NCBI RefSeq assembly: GCF_015767675.1
Contig: NZ_CP065217.1
Span: forward strand, 1 to 64,000
Length of the DNA stretch: 64,000 nucleotides
Reading direction: 5' to 3'
Source of the DNA: Vibrio navarrensis
GTDB taxonomy: Bacteria > Pseudomonadota > Gammaproteobacteria > Enterobacterales > Vibrionaceae
This document shows positions 12,494 to 23,211 of the stretch, piece by piece. Position 1 is the stretch's first letter. Each line of letters starts with the position of its first letter. A program made the translations under genes and the position numbers. The notes beneath the pieces were generated by a model, which saw nothing but the letters and a program-made list of their open reading frames with translations, did not search any database and was not told where the DNA came from.

Positions 12494-12754
12494 ATGCTGA
12501 CACGTTATATGGGTATGACAGCAAAAAGTCAGAGTTATCTGTTCACCTTTGGTTTGGCTCTGTGTCTGTTGGCCATGGCACTGACGGAGATGTGGCTGCC
12601 GATTGTCGCAGGGACTTTTATCCTAACGGGATTGACCGTTGAATCTTGGATTCGCGTCGCGCACATCATCCCGATGCATGACGAGATGCGTGCCATGCGT
12701 AAAGAACTCAATAAGTTACAAGCGCAAGTGCGCGCGCTGGAAAATGAGCAATAA
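12494..12754 (+). CDS. Small inner-membrane protein with C-terminal coiled coil, unknown function
   Basis: 86 residues from the ATG at 12494, which has a good GGGAGG Shine-Dalgarno; the upstream TTG at 12473 is less likely. Two hydrophobic segments (about 13-30, YLFTFGLALCLLAMAL, and 34-52, LPIVAGTFILTGLTV) are followed by a charged, heptad-like tail (DEMRAMRKELNKLQAQVRALENEQ). I do not recognise a named family. Its own terminator follows at once. Confidence 0.75.
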   Translation: MLTRYMGMTAKSQSYLFTFGLALCLLAMALTEMWLPIVAGTFILTGLTVESWIRVAHIIPMHDEMRAMRKELNKLQAQVRALENEQ

Positions 12755-12763
12755 AGCCATAGT

Positions 12764-12791
12764 AATCAAAGCTGCCGAAGCAGCTTTGATT
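12764..12791. terminator. Convergent terminator
   Basis: A perfect 12-bp stem (AATCAAAGCTGC with GCAGCTTTGATT) and CGAA loop lies between convergent genes. T residues follow on the plus strand (TTTCA). Confidence 0.82.
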
Positions 12792-12795
12792 TCAC

Positions 12796-13686
12796 CTACG
12801 AGTCGAGACGACTGCGAAGCGGTGGAGCTGAGTTTGGCCAGAATTGGAACAGCAGAATGGCACTCAAAATACCCGCTAAACTGAGCAAAGTGCGGCTATC
12901 GATCGTACCACCTTGTGCGATGGCAGCCAGTATCACGCCAACGGTTGGCACCAGATAGTTACTCAGCGAAGCAAACGCTGGGCCTTTGCTCATGATGAGC
13001 TGCATAAACAGAATGTAGACCACACCACCGCAAAAAATACCGAGATAAAGGCTAGACAGTGCAGATGACATACTGATGTGGCTTAACGTCAGCTCACTAC
13101 TTAAAAGTGCAATCGGCAGCAGTTGCATCGCAGAGAGCACGATCACATCACGCGCGACCACGATTGGGTGTAAGTTATCCAGCTTTTTGACCAAAATTAA
13201 ACTTAAGGCAAAACTGAGGGTCGCGATAAAAATCGCCGCGGCGCCATAGAAGCTTTGCCCATCTGGCGTGTGCAGTTGCGGATAGAAGAGGTAGAGTAAG
13301 CTGGCAAAACCCAATAGGCCACACAGCAGCGATTTGGCTTCCAGACGAGCGTGACGTAAAAACAGTGGCGCGAGCAAAATAGTCAGCAATGGGTTCATGC
13401 CGGTGATCACTGCCGCATGGCTGGAGGGGGTGGACTGCTGTCCCCACGCCACCAAAAGAAATGGCAGGGTCGCCTCCAGTGTGGCGATAACAAACAGCAT
13501 CGGCCAGTGGCCAGAGGTGCGTTTCAATTTCAACCAGTAGCATGCGGCGATTAAGATCAGCGCACCAAAACTGGAACGCAGCGCAGCAATCCAGATCGCT
13601 GGCATCGATTCCAGTGCTAAGCGATTAAACTCGTACTGCGACCCCCACAAAATGCCGCACATGATCAGCATTATTAAATATTTCAT
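12796..13686 (-). CDS. EamA-family (DMT superfamily) transporter
   Basis: 296 residues with about ten hydrophobic segments in two tandem EamA halves (the N-terminal MLIMCGILWGSQYEFNRLALESMPAIWIAALRSSFGALILI is typical). Members are small-molecule exporters, often of metabolites or amino acids. The substrate cannot be read from sequence. The gene stands alone between two hairpins. Nothing in the context identifies a substrate. Confidence 0.88.
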   Translation of the reverse strand: MKYLIMLIMCGILWGSQYEFNRLALESMPAIWIAALRSSFGALILIAACYWLKLKRTSGHWPMLFVIATLEATLPFLLVAWGQQSTPSSHAAVITGMNPLLTILLAPLFLRHARLEAKSLLCGLLGFASLLYLFYPQLHTPDGQSFYGAAAIFIATLSFALSLILVKKLDNLHPIVVARDVIVLSAMQLLPIALLSSELTLSHISMSSALSSLYLGIFCGGVVYILFMQLIMSKGPAFASLSNYLVPTVGVILAAIAQGGTIDSRTLLSLAGILSAILLFQFWPNSAPPLRSRLDS

Positions 13687-13702
13687 GATGACTCCTTCAT
13701 TT

Positions 13703-13728
13703 CATCAAGGCGCAGATGCGCCTTGATG
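13703..13728. terminator. Hairpin between DMT gene and oxidoreductase remnant
   Basis: CATCAAGGCGC pairs perfectly with GCGCCTTGATG around a 4-nt loop. It lies just past the end of the minus-strand oxidoreductase remnant. The minus-strand run after it is only moderately T-rich. Confidence 0.65.
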
Positions 13729-13743
13729 GCGATGCCTGCAAAA

Positions 13744-14286
13744 CTAGATCTGCAGGACGATTTTTCCTTGAACATGCTCAGTTTCCGATAAGGCATGTGC
13801 TTGTGCTACCGCGTCGAGCGGCAATTGTTGAATGCTGGGCAGTTGAATCGCCCCTTGATCGATCAAAGCGCCGATGTGTGACAACTGCTCACCACTTGGC
13901 ATCACCAATACCCGCTGATGAGCAAAGGTGTAGCGCGCGGGGATTTGATGAGTTTTCAGAGTAGAGATGTATTTGCCACAAGGTTTTACCGTGTCGTAGA
14001 TACCTTGCGTGTCGTTATCGACCACATCAAACACATAGTCAAACTGACCGAGCGCCTGCAAGTAGTTCGGCTGGCGGTAGTCTGCCACATGCTCAACACC
14101 GAGAGATTGCAAGTAAGAGTGATTGCCAGTGGAAGCCACCGCCGTTACCTTTGCGCCTAGGTGCATAGCGAATTGTACGGCAAAACTGCCCACGCCACCA
14201 CTAGCGCCGTGGATCAGCTCCGATTGCCCCGGTTCTATCTCGGCGAGCTGATGCATCGCTTGCCAAGCGGTTAAGGAGCTCAAAGC
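13744..14286 (-). pseudogene. 5'-truncated zinc-type/quinone oxidoreductase (MDR family)
   Basis: About 180 residues of the C-terminal part of a medium-chain dehydrogenase/quinone reductase. The Rossmann motif is intact (LIHGASGGVGSFAVQFAMHLGAKVTAVAS) and the end is normal (HVQGKIVLQI). The GroES-like N-terminal catalytic domain (some 130-150 residues in the family) is absent. Coding similarity begins abruptly at ALSSLTAWQAM, at about 14286, exactly where a LysR remnant begins on the other strand. The only start is a TTG without a plausible ribosome site. Taken as a gene remnant left by a deletion. Confidence 0.85.
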
Positions 14287-14626
14287 GTTTCGTCATGTGG
14301 TGATTCGCGATTCGGGCAATCAAGATGTGGATAGTGGTTGGCGTGGTTCGCACTTGCGTCTGACAGTGACGCATCCAAGTACCGCATTAAATAGCATTCT
14401 CGATGGTGTCGGTTTTGGCTGGCTACCGCAACATTTGGTGCAACCGTACCTCAATGATGGTCGTTTGGTGCGGGTGGATCTCGAGAGTGAGCAAAAGCGC
14501 AGTGTAAAGTTTCAATTAGGGATCAAACCGGACCAATGCCATAACCGAGAGTTGCGGACTCTGTTTGAATTCTTCAGTGCACTGTGCGCCATGGCGCTGT
14601 CAGAGCGCGACGACGAGATGCAGTAA
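14285..14626 (+). pseudogene. 5'-truncated LysR-type regulator (effector-domain remnant)
   Basis: About 113 residues of a LysR C-terminal domain: FRHVVIRDSGNQDVDSGW, then VTHPSTALNSILDGVGFGWLPQHLVQPYLNDGRLVRV and a normal end. The DNA-binding helix-turn-helix and about the first 185 residues of a typical 300-residue member are missing. The frame stays open back to about 14285, where the oxidoreductase remnant begins on the other strand. The pair must once have been divergent, with the regulator next to its probable target. A GTG at 14297 could be called as a start but gives no DNA-binding protein. Confidence 0.87.
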
Positions 14627-14629
14627 GGG

Positions 14630-14878
14630 TTAATCCAGCCCTTTTTTGATCAGATACAGATAAGGCAGTTGGTCGGTTTGCGCGGCAAGCAGTTGGTGAT
14701 CCATAAAACGGCAAAAGCTCGGGATATCTCGTGTGGTCGACGGGTCATCGGCTTTCACCAATAACACCTCACCATCTTGCATGGTACGAATTGTCTTCCT
14801 GACCATCATTACTGGCTCTGGACAGCGCAGCCCTTCAGCTTCCAAGGTTTTCGTCGCCAGTTCAGGATTAAAGATCAT
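14630..14878 (-). CDS. tusA: Sulfur carrier protein TusA
   Basis: 82 residues, as in E. coli (81). TusA takes sulfur from IscS and passes it on for tRNA 2-thiouridine synthesis and molybdenum cofactor metabolism. The signature [16 protein letters not shown] carries the persulfide cysteine in the CPxP motif. The ATG at 14878 has GGAG about 9 nt upstream. An alternative TTG at 14893 lacks a Shine-Dalgarno. It stops 3 bp from the end of the LysR remnant. Confidence 0.95.
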   Translation of the reverse strand: MIFNPELATKTLEAEGLRCPEPVMMVRKTIRTMQDGEVLLVKADDPSTTRDIPSFCRFMDHQLLAAQTDQLPYLYLIKKGLD

Positions 14879-15003
14879 AGTGTGGTTCTCCAAAATTCCG
14901 CACGAATTCTACGTTCGTAGAAAAAATATTCAATAATTACTTGGCAAATGGGTCGTTTTGCATTAATTTGAATTAACAATTTGGTAACAACTGGAGTAAC
15001 ACG

Positions 15004-15189
15004 ATGTTAACAGCATTAGATAGGCTAACTATTTACTCGGTTATGTGTTTTATCTCGTTTTGTGCTCTCGTGTTTAGAACACCAGCTGAGACCTCATTGA
15101 TGCCTTTACTGGGCATGAGCGCGACCATCATCGGGATTTGGCTTGAGATGCACCTATGGTCAGGTGCCTCTGAAGAACAGAAGAATTAG
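15004..15189 (+). CDS. Small membrane protein, unknown function
   Basis: 61 residues with a GGAG Shine-Dalgarno 10 nt before the ATG. Two hydrophobic stretches (about 9-24, TIYSVMCFISFCALVF, and 32-49, LMPLLGMSATIIGIWLEM) suggest a hairpin in the membrane, with a short acidic/polar tail. It is divergent from tusA and followed by an intrinsic terminator, so it has the organisation of a real small gene. No family is recognised. Confidence 0.65.
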   Translation: MLTALDRLTIYSVMCFISFCALVFRTPAETSLMPLLGMSATIIGIWLEMHLWSGASEEQKN

Positions 15190-15266
15190 CGCTTTTGTTT
15201 GCAAAGCGACGCTCACCTATTTAACGACACTTCATTCCGACACTATCCCCATTTTTCTTGGGCTTC

Positions 15267-15291
15267 CCCGCTGAAAGGCGGGATTTTTTTT
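15267..15291 (+). terminator. Rho-independent terminator after the 61-residue gene
   Basis: The stem CCCGC/GCGGG with loop TGAAAG is followed by A and eight T. It lies 77 bp after the small membrane protein stop. Confidence 0.85.
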
Positions 15292-15341
15292 GCCTGAAAG
15301 GTACAATCACAGGCTAATCCCTTCAATGAGCATGGTTAATT

Positions 15342-16283
15342 GTGGAGCTGGAAGAGATCTATCGCCGAGATTTAAACTTGCTGGTGGCCTTACGTGTATT
15401 GATCGAAGAGAGCAGCGTAAGCAAGGCTGCTTTGCGTCTTAACCTAAGCCAGTCGGCGATGAGCAGAGTGCTTGGTCGGCTGCGCGAGCTACTTGATGAT
15501 CCGCTGTTCACCCGTCAAGGCCAGCATTTGATCCCAACCCAGAAAGCGCTCGAAATTGACCGTGCTCTCGGCGAGCCATTGGAATCATTACGTCAGTTGC
15601 TTTCTCCGTCTGAGTTTGATCCCCATCTTTGTACCCAAACGTTTACCATTGCCACCACAGATTATGCGATGCAGACCATTTTGCCGTTTGCCTTACCGCG
15701 TATTTATCAAGAAGCGCCGAATGTATCGTTTAACTTTCTGCCTTTGCAGCACGAAAGATTAGCCGAGCAGTTGATTTATGAAGGGGCTGATTTGGCGATT
15801 TGTCGCCCGACGGGGCCGGTGGAGCCGCTGCGCAGTGACGTATTGGGCCGAGTTGGCGTGCTCTGTTTGCTCTCCAAGCAACACCCACTTGCTAATGAGG
15901 AGATGAGTCTGGCGGATTATCTTTATTATCCTCACGCCATGATTGCCATTAGTGACGGTGTTAAGGCGTTGATTGAACAAGCACTCGAAGCTCAGCCGCC
16001 ACGTAAAATGGTGCTGCGCGCTTATCATCTCGAGGCTGCTTTGGCGATCGTCGACACCTTACCTATTGTGATTACGGTACCGGCCGATCTCGCTTATCTG
16101 GTCGCAGAGCGCTACGACTTGGTGGTCAAGCCACTGCCGTTTCAATTTACGCCGTTCGATTATTCGATGATCTGGCATGCGCGCTGCGAACACTCTTCGG
16201 CGCAGGAGTGGCTACGCTCGATCGTGAAAGAGGAGTGTGGCCGTTTGATTGCCAAGCGCATTGAAGATATGGGGTTAGACTGA
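15342..16283 (+). CDS. LysR-family transcriptional regulator
   Basis: 313 residues. The N-terminal winged helix is intact: RRDLNLLVALRVLIEESSVSKAALRLNLSQSAMSRVLGRLRELLDDPLFTRQGQHLIPTQKA. A two-lobed effector domain follows (about 95-300). The PLF-TRQG pattern and DLNLL start place it near the LeuO/NodD-like branch. The GTG start at 15342 has no strong Shine-Dalgarno. The gene is convergent with acuI, so an autoregulated divergent target is not obvious, and the inducer cannot be inferred. Confidence 0.92.
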   Translation: MELEEIYRRDLNLLVALRVLIEESSVSKAALRLNLSQSAMSRVLGRLRELLDDPLFTRQGQHLIPTQKALEIDRALGEPLESLRQLLSPSEFDPHLCTQTFTIATTDYAMQTILPFALPRIYQEAPNVSFNFLPLQHERLAEQLIYEGADLAICRPTGPVEPLRSDVLGRVGVLCLLSKQHPLANEEMSLADYLYYPHAMIAISDGVKALIEQALEAQPPRKMVLRAYHLEAALAIVDTLPIVITVPADLAYLVAERYDLVVKPLPFQFTPFDYSMIWHARCEHSSAQEWLRSIVKEECGRLIAKRIEDMGLD

Positions 16284-16289
16284 CAAAAA

Positions 16290-16310
16290 AGAGCCAGATT
16301 GGCTGGCTCT
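16290..16310 (-). terminator. Terminator of acuI, between convergent genes
   Basis: AGAGCCAG pairs with CTGGCTCT around a 5-nt loop. On the minus strand it is followed by TTTTTT, so it serves acuI best. Confidence 0.85.
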
Positions 16311-16329
16311 CGGTTGACTGAAGGTGGAG

Positions 16330-17310
16330 CTACAGTTTGATCACCACGCGGCCCGTGACTTGGCCATTGGTGATCGCTTCAGCGTAGCTAGGGGCTTGAG
16401 CGAGCTCAACTTCGGTACAGGCTTGTTCAAAGTAACTCTCTGGCAGCAATGCCACCAGTTTTTCCCATGCCGCGATGCGTTTGTCGGTTGGGCACATCAC
16501 CGAGTCCACGCCTTGCAGACGCACATTACGTAGGATGAATGGCATCACTGTGGTGGGCAGATCAAAACCGCCAGCCAGACCACACGCGGCCACCACGCCG
16601 TTGTAATCCATTTGTGCCAACACTTTCGCCAGCACTTTGCTGCCGACGGTGTCAATCGCACCTGCCCAGACTTGCTTTTCCAGTGGGCGGGCAGGTTGTT
16701 CAAATTCAGCTCGATCGATAATGCGGCTTGCGCCAAGTTTTTCTAGCAGTGGGCCGTTTTGCTCAACGCGACCAGTGACCGCGGCCACTTGGTAGCCGAG
16801 TTGAGTCAGCAGGGTAACGGCCACAGAGCCGACACCGCCGCTGGCACCGGTAACCAGCACTTCGCCAGCGTCAGGTTTGACGCCGCCGTCGAGTAGGGCC
16901 TGTACACACAGCATCGCCGTTAACCCGGCGGTGCCAATCATCATCGCTTTTTTGCTATCGAGGCCTTGTGGCAAAGGCACCAGCCAATCGGCTTGCAGAC
17001 GAGCGCGTTGCGCCATCCCGCCCCAATGATTTTCGCCCACGCCCCAACCCGTTAGGACAACGTGATCACCCGCTTGGTAACGCTCGTGTTGTGATTCGAT
17101 GACAGTGCCTGCCAGATCGATTCCCGGCACCATCGGAAAATTGCGGATGATTTTACCTTTGCCAGTGATGGCTAGGCCATCTTTGTAGTTGAGCGAAGAG
17201 TAATCCACCGCAATCAGTACGTCACCTGATGGCAGTTGCGACTCATCGATTTGTTCAATCGTGGCCAGCGTGCGTTGCTCTTCTTGATTGAGGACTAAAG
17301 CGTTAAACAT
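16330..17310 (-). CDS. acuI: Acrylyl-CoA reductase AcuI / YhdH family oxidoreductase
   Basis: 326 residues from MFNALVLNQEEQRTLATIEQID, with GGAG upstream. A longer frame at 17334 adds eight unrelated residues. It is an NADPH-dependent MDR enzyme that reduces acryloyl-CoA and related quinone-like substrates. Seen are NYKDGLAITGKGKIIRNFPMVPGIDLAG, the YhdH hallmark WGVGENHWGGMAQRAR and the nucleotide site GASGGVGSVAVTLL. It lacks the structural zinc cysteines of alcohol dehydrogenases. In vibrios it detoxifies acryloyl-CoA arising from propionate or DMSP-type metabolism; here it stands alone. Confidence 0.9.
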   Translation of the reverse strand: MFNALVLNQEEQRTLATIEQIDESQLPSGDVLIAVDYSSLNYKDGLAITGKGKIIRNFPMVPGIDLAGTVIESQHERYQAGDHVVLTGWGVGENHWGGMAQRARLQADWLVPLPQGLDSKKAMMIGTAGLTAMLCVQALLDGGVKPDAGEVLVTGASGGVGSVAVTLLTQLGYQVAAVTGRVEQNGPLLEKLGASRIIDRAEFEQPARPLEKQVWAGAIDTVGSKVLAKVLAQMDYNGVVAACGLAGGFDLPTTVMPFILRNVRLQGVDSVMCPTDKRIAAWEKLVALLPESYFEQACTEVELAQAPSYAEAITNGQVTGRVVIKL

Positions 17311-17420
17311 AGGTTTCTCCACCCATTGCAGCAATTGAAAACGAGGTAAAGTGTAGAATGAACTAGGCTATGACTAAAATGAAACTTTAGCATTATAACA
17401 ATGCGTTTGGCGCATAGATT

Positions 17421-17440
17421 AAGAGCGGCCGAAGCCGCTC
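17421..17440. terminator. Hairpin downstream of fadA
   Basis: AGAGCGGC pairs with GCCGCTCT around CGAA, 23 bp beyond the fadA stop. The T-run (TTTGTTTT) is on the plus-strand side, and the minus-strand side has only TTAATC. It is a plausible end for fadBA, though weaker than the other terminators here. Confidence 0.65.
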
Positions 17441-17462
17441 TTTGTTTTACTAATGGACGAGA

Positions 17463-18638
<1,176 letters not shown>

Positions 18639-20810
18639 TTAGATAGAACCTTGCTGTTGCGAGCCGTAGAAAGTGTCACCTTTGCTCGCCATATCGATTA
18701 GCAGTTGAGGCACGTGGTACATTGCGCCCAGATCTGAGTACTGTTTTGCCATGTCGACAAAGTTGGCAATACCCACGCTATCTAAGTAACGGAAAACGCC
18801 GCCGCGGAATGGAGGGAAACCGAGACCATACACCAGCGCCATGTCCGCTTCTTGTGGTGTCGCGATGATGCCTTCTTGCAGACACAGCACCACTTCGTTG
18901 ATCATCGGAATCATCATACGTTGAATAATGGTTTGCTCGTCAAAGGCTTGTGGCTCTGCACATACCTCAGCCAGCACAGGTAAGATCGCGTCGCTGAAGG
19001 CTTTCTTTGGTTTGCCTTTTTTGTCGATGCTGTAGCTGTAGAAACCGCTGCCATTCTTTTGGCCGTATTTATTGGCTTCAAACAGCGCATCAATCGCGTC
19101 ACGGCCTTGTTTACCCATACGCTCAGGGAAACCTTGTGCCATCACAGCTTGAGCGTGATGCGCGGTATCGATACCGACTACGTCTAGTAAGTAAGCCGGG
19201 CCCATTGGCCAGCCAAATTTACGCTCCATCACCTTGTCCACTTGGGTGAAATCAGCCCCATCGCGCAGCAGCATGCTAAAACCGCCAAAGTAAGGGAACA
19301 GCACGCGGTTAACGAAGAATCCAGGACAGTCGTTGACGACGATCGGCGATTTGCCCATCTTCGCTGCGTAAGCGACTACGCGGTTGATGGTTTCGTCCGA
19401 TGTGTGTTCGCCACGGATGATTTCCACCAACGGCATGCGGTGCACTGGGTTAAAGAAGTGCATGCCACAGAAGTTTTCTGGGCGCTTGAGCGATTTGGCC
19501 AGCAGATTGATTGGAATGGTCGAAGTGTTTGAGGTGATCACCGTCTCGGCGCTGACCTGCTGTTCCACTTCGCTTAATACCGCCGCTTTGACTTTCGGGT
19601 TTTCCACCACGGCTTCGACGATCACGTCGGCATTCTCGATACCCGCATAATGCAGGCTAGGGGTAATCGATGCCAAGATGCCGGCCATTTTGAAACCGTC
19701 GATCTTACCGCGTTCAAGCTGTTTGTTGAGCAGCTTGGAAGCTTCGGTCATGCCGAGGTCCAGCGAACCTTGAGCGATGTCTTTCATTAAGACAGGCACG
19801 CCCTTGAGCGCGGATTGGTAGGCGATACCGCCCCCCATGATGCCTGCGCCGAGCACCGCCGCACGGCCAGTCTCTTTGTTGGCGGACTTGGCGGCTTTTT
19901 TCGCGATGCCTTTGATGTATTGATCGCTAAGGAATAAGCCGACTAACGCTTTGGTTTCTTCCGATTTTGCCAATTTGATGAAGTGTTGGCGTTCAACATC
20001 CAGTGCTTGGTCGCGGGCGAAGCGAGCGCCTTGCTCAATAGTTTGTACCGCGGTCATTGGCGCTGGGTAATGAGGCCCTGCGACTTGAGCGACTAAACCT
20101 TTCGCCATAGTGAAGCTCATCATCGCTTCTAGCTTACTCAGTGTCAGTGGCGAGGTTTTCTGCGTGCGGCGAGTTTTCCAATCCAGCTGTTCGTTGATTG
20201 CTTGCGTCAGAGTGTGGAGCGCCGATTCACGCAGCGATGCGCTGTCCACCACCGCATCAAGCAGGCCAATCTTCAGTGCTTCTTCAGCACGGCACGCTTT
20301 GCCTTGTGTGATGATTTCCATTGCGCTGTCTGCGCCGATCACGCGAGGCAGACGTACACAACCACCAAAGCCGGGCATGATGCCGAGTTTGGTTTCAGGC
20401 AAACCGATGCTGGTGGTAGCGTCACCAATGCGTAGGTCCGTGGCAAGTACACACTCGCAACCGCCGCCAAGCGTGTGGCCAGTGAGAACGGAAATGGTCG
20501 GTACAGGCAAATCTTCAAGTTTATTAAAGATGCTGTTGGCAAATTTCAGCCACTGATCCAACTCTTCTTCTGGTTTGGCAAACAGGCCTAAAAATTCGGT
20601 AATGTCAGCACCGACGATAAATGCCTCTTTATTAGAGGTGAGCATGAGGCCTTTTAGACCAGCATAGGTGCTGAGTGCATCCAGCGCTTTATCAAGGGAT
20701 TCGAGCGTGGCGAGGTCGAGCTTGTTAACGGAATTTGGCGAGCAGAAAGTCAGCTCTGCAATACCGTCGTGTAATTCCTTTACCTGTAGGGTTTCGGCTT
20801 GGTAAATCAT
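18639..20810 (-). CDS. fadB: Fatty acid oxidation complex alpha subunit FadB
   Basis: 723 residues (E. coli 729). The multifunctional protein has an N-terminal crotonase domain with enoyl-CoA hydratase/isomerase residues ([41 protein letters not shown]). Its C-terminal part is an L-3-hydroxyacyl-CoA dehydrogenase (NAD site [21 protein letters not shown] at about 315; [19 protein letters not shown]). With FadA it forms the alpha2-beta2 complex. It is the first gene of fadBA. A FadR-type operator sits about 115 bp upstream, so long-chain acyl-CoA should relieve repression. Confidence 0.97.
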   Translation of the reverse strand: MIYQAETLQVKELHDGIAELTFCSPNSVNKLDLATLESLDKALDALSTYAGLKGLMLTSNKEAFIVGADITEFLGLFAKPEEELDQWLKFANSIFNKLEDLPVPTISVLTGHTLGGGCECVLATDLRIGDATTSIGLPETKLGIMPGFGGCVRLPRVIGADSAMEIITQGKACRAEEALKIGLLDAVVDSASLRESALHTLTQAINEQLDWKTRRTQKTSPLTLSKLEAMMSFTMAKGLVAQVAGPHYPAPMTAVQTIEQGARFARDQALDVERQHFIKLAKSEETKALVGLFLSDQYIKGIAKKAAKSANKETGRAAVLGAGIMGGGIAYQSALKGVPVLMKDIAQGSLDLGMTEASKLLNKQLERGKIDGFKMAGILASITPSLHYAGIENADVIVEAVVENPKVKAAVLSEVEQQVSAETVITSNTSTIPINLLAKSLKRPENFCGMHFFNPVHRMPLVEIIRGEHTSDETINRVVAYAAKMGKSPIVVNDCPGFFVNRVLFPYFGGFSMLLRDGADFTQVDKVMERKFGWPMGPAYLLDVVGIDTAHHAQAVMAQGFPERMGKQGRDAIDALFEANKYGQKNGSGFYSYSIDKKGKPKKAFSDAILPVLAEVCAEPQAFDEQTIIQRMMIPMINEVVLCLQEGIIATPQEADMALVYGLGFPPFRGGVFRYLDSVGIANFVDMAKQYSDLGAMYHVPQLLIDMASKGDTFYGSQQQGSI

Positions 20811-20922
20811 TGTCTATCTCCATGACATACAATCTTGGATTGTCTGTATTGCCAGAGGGAAGGCGCTGAGCACAACGTCAACTCTCGGCCTCTGGGCATA
20901 GTGGAAAGCATTGCTATAGTTA

Positions 20923-20939
20923 TTCTGGTTAGACCAGTG
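20923..20939 (-). promoter_or_regulatory. Candidate FadR operator upstream of fadB
   Basis: TTCTGGTTAGACCAGTG matches the FadR pattern CTGGT-y-n-GACCAG with a near-perfect dyad. It sits in the 270-bp region between the divergent fadB and yigZ genes, where the fadBA promoter should be. Seen in sequence; binding is inferred. Confidence 0.75.
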
Positions 20940-21081
20940 AAACTAGTTTGGATCGCAGATTGGCTAATTTCAATACATTTTTTAAACAAGTGTTTAACAT
21001 TGTGCGGTGGAGCAGATCTTATGCGGCGAGCAAAACAGCTACATGCTACACTCCGCCTCTTTATCCCCAGCATTGACGACC

Positions 21082-21705
21082 ATGAACGAGCAACCTTATT
21101 TGATTCCCGCAGCACCGGTGCGTTTTGAAGAAGAAATCAAAAAAAGCCTCTTTATTACCTATTTGACGCATGCGCCAAATGTTGAAGCGGCCAAGGCGTT
21201 TGTCGAGCAGATCAAGCAGCAGCATGCCGATGCGCGTCACAATTGCTGGGCGTTTGCCGCAGGTCGGGCGGAAGACTCAATGTTGTGGGGATTTAGTGAT
21301 GATGGTGAGCCTTCGGGAACAGCAGGAAAACCGATATTGGCTCAACTATCAGGCTCTGGCGTGGGAGAGATCTGCGCTGTGGTGACTCGCTACTATGGCG
21401 GGATTCGTCTTGGAACTGGAGGGTTAGTCAAAGCGTATGGAGGCGGCGTGCAACAAGCACTCAAGCAGCTTCAAACTATTGAGAAAAAAATAACCACAAA
21501 ACTCAGACTAGAGTTAGACTACGCTTTCATGCCAATCGCACAATCTCTCCTGCAGCAGTTTGCGGCAGTGGAAGTGCAAGCGCAGTACAGCGAACAGGTC
21601 GTGCTTGTCGTTGAGCTTGAAGTGAGACACGTGCGTGACTTTACTCAAATGGTCACTAATAAAAGCGGCGCGAGAGCCGTGGTCACGCCGTTAAACGGGA
21701 AGTAA
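21082..21705 (+). CDS. yigZ: IMPACT/YigZ family protein (UPF0029)
   Basis: 207 residues from MNEQPYLIPAAPVRFEEEIKKSLFITYL. The longer frame from 21007 is not typical. The family consensus HNCWAFAAGRAEDSMLWGFSDDGEPSGTAGKPIL and TRYYGGIRLGTGGLVKAYGGGVQQAL is complete. A smaller C-terminal ferredoxin-like domain follows. Bacterial YigZ has no firmly settled biochemical role; the eukaryotic relative IMPACT controls a translation-stress kinase. It probably shares a transcript with trkH and hemG. Confidence 0.92.
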   Translation: MNEQPYLIPAAPVRFEEEIKKSLFITYLTHAPNVEAAKAFVEQIKQQHADARHNCWAFAAGRAEDSMLWGFSDDGEPSGTAGKPILAQLSGSGVGEICAVVTRYYGGIRLGTGGLVKAYGGGVQQALKQLQTIEKKITTKLRLELDYAFMPIAQSLLQQFAAVEVQAQYSEQVVLVVELEVRHVRDFTQMVTNKSGARAVVTPLNGK

Positions 21706-21748
21706 ACATAACAATCAGGAAGTCGTCGACTTTAAAGTTCAATCGTCC

Positions 21749-23206
21749 ATGCAATTTCGTTCCATTATCCGTATCGTCGGGCTGCTGCTCGCCCTGTTTA
21801 GTGTCACCATGTTAGCGCCAGCGCTGGTCGCGTTGCTGTATCGAGATGGTGCAGGTGTCCCTTTTGTCACGACGTTCTTTGTGCTGCTATTTTGCGGTGC
21901 GCTGTGCTGGTTTCCCAACCGCAAGCATAAACATGAGCTCAAAGCGCGGGACGGCTTCCTTATAGTGGTCCTCTTCTGGACGGTTTTGGGTAGCGCCGGC
22001 TCATTGCCGTTTTTGATTGCTGATAACCCAAACGTGTCAGTGACCGATGCATTTTTTGAATCCTTTTCTGCGTTGACGACCACTGGCGCAACGGTGATTG
22101 TCGGGCTTGATGAATTACCCAAAGCGATCTTGTTCTATCGGCAGTTTCTACAATGGTTTGGTGGTATGGGGATCATCGTATTAGCGGTTGCTATTCTTCC
22201 TGTACTCGGCATCGGTGGTATGCAGCTTTATCGGGCCGAAATTCCCGGCCCGGTAAAAGACAGCAAAATGACCCCTCGCATTGCCGAAACGGCCAAAGCG
22301 TTGTGGTACATCTACCTTAGCCTGACCATTGCATGCGCTGGCGCCTTTTGGTTGGCGGGCATGACGGTGTTTGATGCGATCTGCCATAGTTTTTCAACTA
22401 TCGCTATCGGTGGATTCTCAACCCATGACGCGAGCATGGGATATTTTGACAGTTATGCGATAAACCTGATTACCGTGGTTTTTCTGCTGATCTCGGCTTG
22501 CAACTTCTCCCTGCACTTTGCGGCATTCGCCTCAGGCGGGGTACATCCGAGATACTACTGGAAAGATCCTGAGTTCCGCGCCTTCATCTTTATTCAGGTG
22601 CTGCTGTTTGTGGTGTGCTTTTTATTGCTGCTTAGCCACCACTCTTACCGTTCATTTTATGATGCGTTTGACCAAGCGCTGTTTCAGACCGTTTCGATAT
22701 CCACCACGGCAGGATTTACCACCACCGGATTTTCTGAATGGCCGCTGTTTCTGCCTGTCCTATTGCTGTTCTCCTCTTTTATTGGCGGCTGTGCGGGTTC
22801 AACTGGCGGCGGAATGAAAGTGATCCGCATTTTGCTGTTGACCTTACAAGGTGCGCGTGAGTTGAAACGTCTCGTTCACCCACGTGCGGTGTACACCATC
22901 AAAGTGGGTGGCAATGCGCTACCACAACGTGTGGTTGATGCGGTGTGGGGATTTTTCTCCGCCTATGCACTGGTCTTTGTCGTTTGTATGCTGGCGCTCA
23001 TCGCAACGGGGATGGACGAACTCAGTGCATTTTCCGCGGTAGCCGCCACGCTCAACAACCTTGGCCCGGGGCTTGGAGAAGTCTCGGTGCACTTTGCTGA
23101 TGTTAATGATAGAGCCAAGTGGGTACTGGTGGTTTCGATGCTGTTTGGCCGATTAGAAATCTTCACGCTATTAATACTGTTAACACCGACTTTTTGGCGT
23201 AGTTAG
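21749..23206 (+). CDS. trkH: Trk potassium uptake system membrane subunit TrkH
   Basis: 485 residues with repeated M1-P-M2 units. The selectivity-filter loops are visible: ALTTTGATVIVGLDELP, STIAIGGFSTHDAS, STTAGFTTTGFSEWP and ATLNNLGPGLGEV. GGCAGSTGGGMKVIRI is the intramembrane loop region that gates K+ flow. It works with TrkA on the inner membrane. Start ATG at 21749, 43 bp after yigZ; hemG begins 5 bp after its stop. Confidence 0.96.
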   Translation: MQFRSIIRIVGLLLALFSVTMLAPALVALLYRDGAGVPFVTTFFVLLFCGALCWFPNRKHKHELKARDGFLIVVLFWTVLGSAGSLPFLIADNPNVSVTDAFFESFSALTTTGATVIVGLDELPKAILFYRQFLQWFGGMGIIVLAVAILPVLGIGGMQLYRAEIPGPVKDSKMTPRIAETAKALWYIYLSLTIACAGAFWLAGMTVFDAICHSFSTIAIGGFSTHDASMGYFDSYAINLITVVFLLISACNFSLHFAAFASGGVHPRYYWKDPEFRAFIFIQVLLFVVCFLLLLSHHSYRSFYDAFDQALFQTVSISTTAGFTTTGFSEWPLFLPVLLLFSSFIGGCAGSTGGGMKVIRILLLTLQGARELKRLVHPRAVYTIKVGGNALPQRVVDAVWGFFSAYALVFVVCMLALIATGMDELSAFSAVAATLNNLGPGLGEVSVHFADVNDRAKWVLVVSMLFGRLEIFTLLILLTPTFWRS

Positions 23207-23211
23207 GGGAA

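Noticed and set aside
17421..17440. Promoter or attenuator for a gene upstream of acuI.
   Set aside because: The hairpin is at the end of fadA and no open frame of note starts beside it; a terminator is the simpler reading.
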